From assembly GCA_028279865.1 (NCBI GenBank), contig JANQMV010000053.1, positions 1 through 64,000 of the forward strand: DNA of 64,000 bases. Reading direction: 5' to 3'. A model generated the notes under the pieces. The model did no database searches, was not told where the DNA came from, and was given only the letters and a program-made list of their open reading frames with translations. The stretch comes from Candidatus Altimarinota bacterium. Its GTDB lineage: Bacteria; Patescibacteriota; Gracilibacteria; JANQMV01. The translations under genes and the position numbers were made by a program. Of this stretch, positions 61,940 through 64,000 are shown piece after piece. Positions within the stretch are counted from its first letter, which is position 1, and each line of letters opens with the position of its first letter.

Positions 61940-61965
61940 AAGGCGACAATGTATTTTGTCGCCTT
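61940..61965 (+). terminator. Intrinsic terminator after gap
   Basis: The perfect stem AAGGCGACAA/TTGTCGCCTT with a 6-nt loop is followed by Ts. The next gene starts 13 nt later. Confidence 0.82.
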
Positions 61966-61977
61966 TTTTATTTAAAA

Positions 61978-62550
61978 ATGAAACTCATCCTCACCAGACA
62001 TGGCGAAACTGAAGAAAATATAGCTGGTATCCTACAAGGACATTTACCAGGAAAACTTTCTGCAGAAGGTATTAAACAAGCTAAAAAGCTTGCACTAAGA
62101 TTAAAAAATGAGAAGCTTGATTTTATTTACTCCAGTGACTTAGCCAGAGCAGCAGATACAGCAAAAGAAATTGCAAAATATCACCCTAAAACATCAATTG
62201 AATTTGTAAAAAGTCTTAGAGAAGTTCATTTCGGAGAACTAGAAGGAAAAAGTACAACTGAGTTTGGTTGGGATAAAGGAAGGTTTACTGAATCAAGAAA
62301 TGGAGAACCTGTAAAAGAAGTATGCAAAAGAGCAAAAAACTTTCTTCAAAAAATCTTAAATAAACACCAAAGTGACACTGTTTTATTTGTATGTCATGGA
62401 GGAATTGCTATCGCATTAATTGCCGCAATTACCAACGATAGCATAGAAAGTGTAAATTTCTTAGATAACACTAGTCTCAGTACGTTTGAAATTAATGAAA
62501 ATAAAAATCATAAAATAAGATATTACAATTGTATAAAGCACTTGAAATAA
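61978..62550 (+). CDS. Histidine phosphatase / phosphoglycerate mutase-like protein
   Basis: The 190-residue protein starts MKLILTRHGETEEN, whose RHG motif carries the catalytic His. FIYSSDLARAADTAKEI, LREVHFGELEGKS and VCHGGIAIALIAAI (second His) complete the histidine-phosphatase fold. Members act as cofactor-dependent phosphoglycerate mutases or as broad phosphatases; the length and divergence favour the second. A longer frame back to 61894 would overlap gap and its terminator, so the ATG at 61978 is chosen. A perfect 34-bp palindrome lies just after its stop. Confidence 0.88.
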   Translation: MKLILTRHGETEENIAGILQGHLPGKLSAEGIKQAKKLALRLKNEKLDFIYSSDLARAADTAKEIAKYHPKTSIEFVKSLREVHFGELEGKSTTEFGWDKGRFTESRNGEPVKEVCKRAKNFLQKILNKHQSDTVLFVCHGGIAIALIAAITNDSIESVNFLDNTSLSTFEINENKNHKIRYYNCIKHLK

Positions 62551-62555
62551 GTTAA

Positions 62556-62589
62556 CAAGAAGGCGATGTCACGTGACATCGCCTTCTTG
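62556..62589. terminator. Perfect 34-bp palindrome, bidirectional terminator
   Basis: Seventeen-base arms (first arm CAAGAAGGCGATGTCAC) match perfectly with no spacer. It lies between the phosphatase gene (+) and purA (-), six bases after the phosphatase stop. Confidence 0.75.
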
Positions 62590-62627
62590 TTTCCTACCAA
62601 CTACAAACTACTCTCTAGCAACTAACT

Positions 62628-63938
<1,311 letters not shown>

Positions 63939-64000
63939 TTACATGGCAAAAAAACCTCAGCTATTCTGCCAAAGTTTTTGCAATAATAAAAGCCTTTTTG

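Overview
The window comes from a Patescibacteria/CPR-type bacterium that reads TGA as glycine (translation table 25), most likely Gracilibacteria (BD1-5) or the related Absconditabacteria (SR1). No gene here ends in TGA. Nine genes for exported or membrane proteins stay open only if TGA is sense. The TGA codons fall on invariant glycines of TSP3 calcium repeats, collagen Gly-X-Y triplets and LamG motifs. The only release factor present is RF1 (prfA), which reads TAA and TAG. Most start codons lack a Shine-Dalgarno sequence. The DNA is AT-rich.

Layout. 1-3.8 kb: groES behind a CIRCE operator, an unknown 604-aa gene, tatD and a small acidic protein. 3.9-29.1 kb: a minus-strand surface block holding a 1,753-aa TSP3-repeat membrane protein, a DUF916-like membrane protein, two small secreted proteins and a giant 5,395-aa LamG-repeat secreted protein. 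The two small proteins and the giant appear to share a C-terminal domain, giving a layout like Gram-positive WxL/DUF916 clusters. 29.2-47.5 kb: housekeeping genes (ruvC, a zinc-ribbon protein, an Lgt-like protein, polX, dnaK, a GNAT, grpE, prfA, purU, an AI-2E-type transporter, a T4SS-pilin-like protein, a tRNA-dihydrouridine synthase, and thrS behind a T-box). 47.7-48.5 kb: tRNA-Gly(UCC) and tRNA-Lys(UUU) around a membrane protein. 48.8-56.9 kb: a plus-strand run of modular surface-fibre paralogues, two with collagen-like triplets, plus small membrane proteins. 56.9-64 kb: rlmD-like, two orphan histidine-kinase-DHp-like proteins, a Cys-rich secreted protein, gap, a phosphoglycerate-mutase-like gene and purA.

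Regulation. CIRCE elements sit on groES and on a sigma70-type dnaK promoter. A T-box with an ACC (Thr) specifier precedes thrS. Between dnaK and the GNAT gene lies an apparently undescribed unit: a promoter, a multi-helix RNA fold, a second hairpin, a strong Shine-Dalgarno, a 37-aa membrane peptide and a terminator. One arm of the fold is complementary to the Shine-Dalgarno at 13 of 14 positions. The leader and trailer of the 199-aa surface-protein mRNA can form a 23-bp duplex. In-frame TGA appears only in exported or membrane genes and never in the cytoplasmic housekeeping genes.
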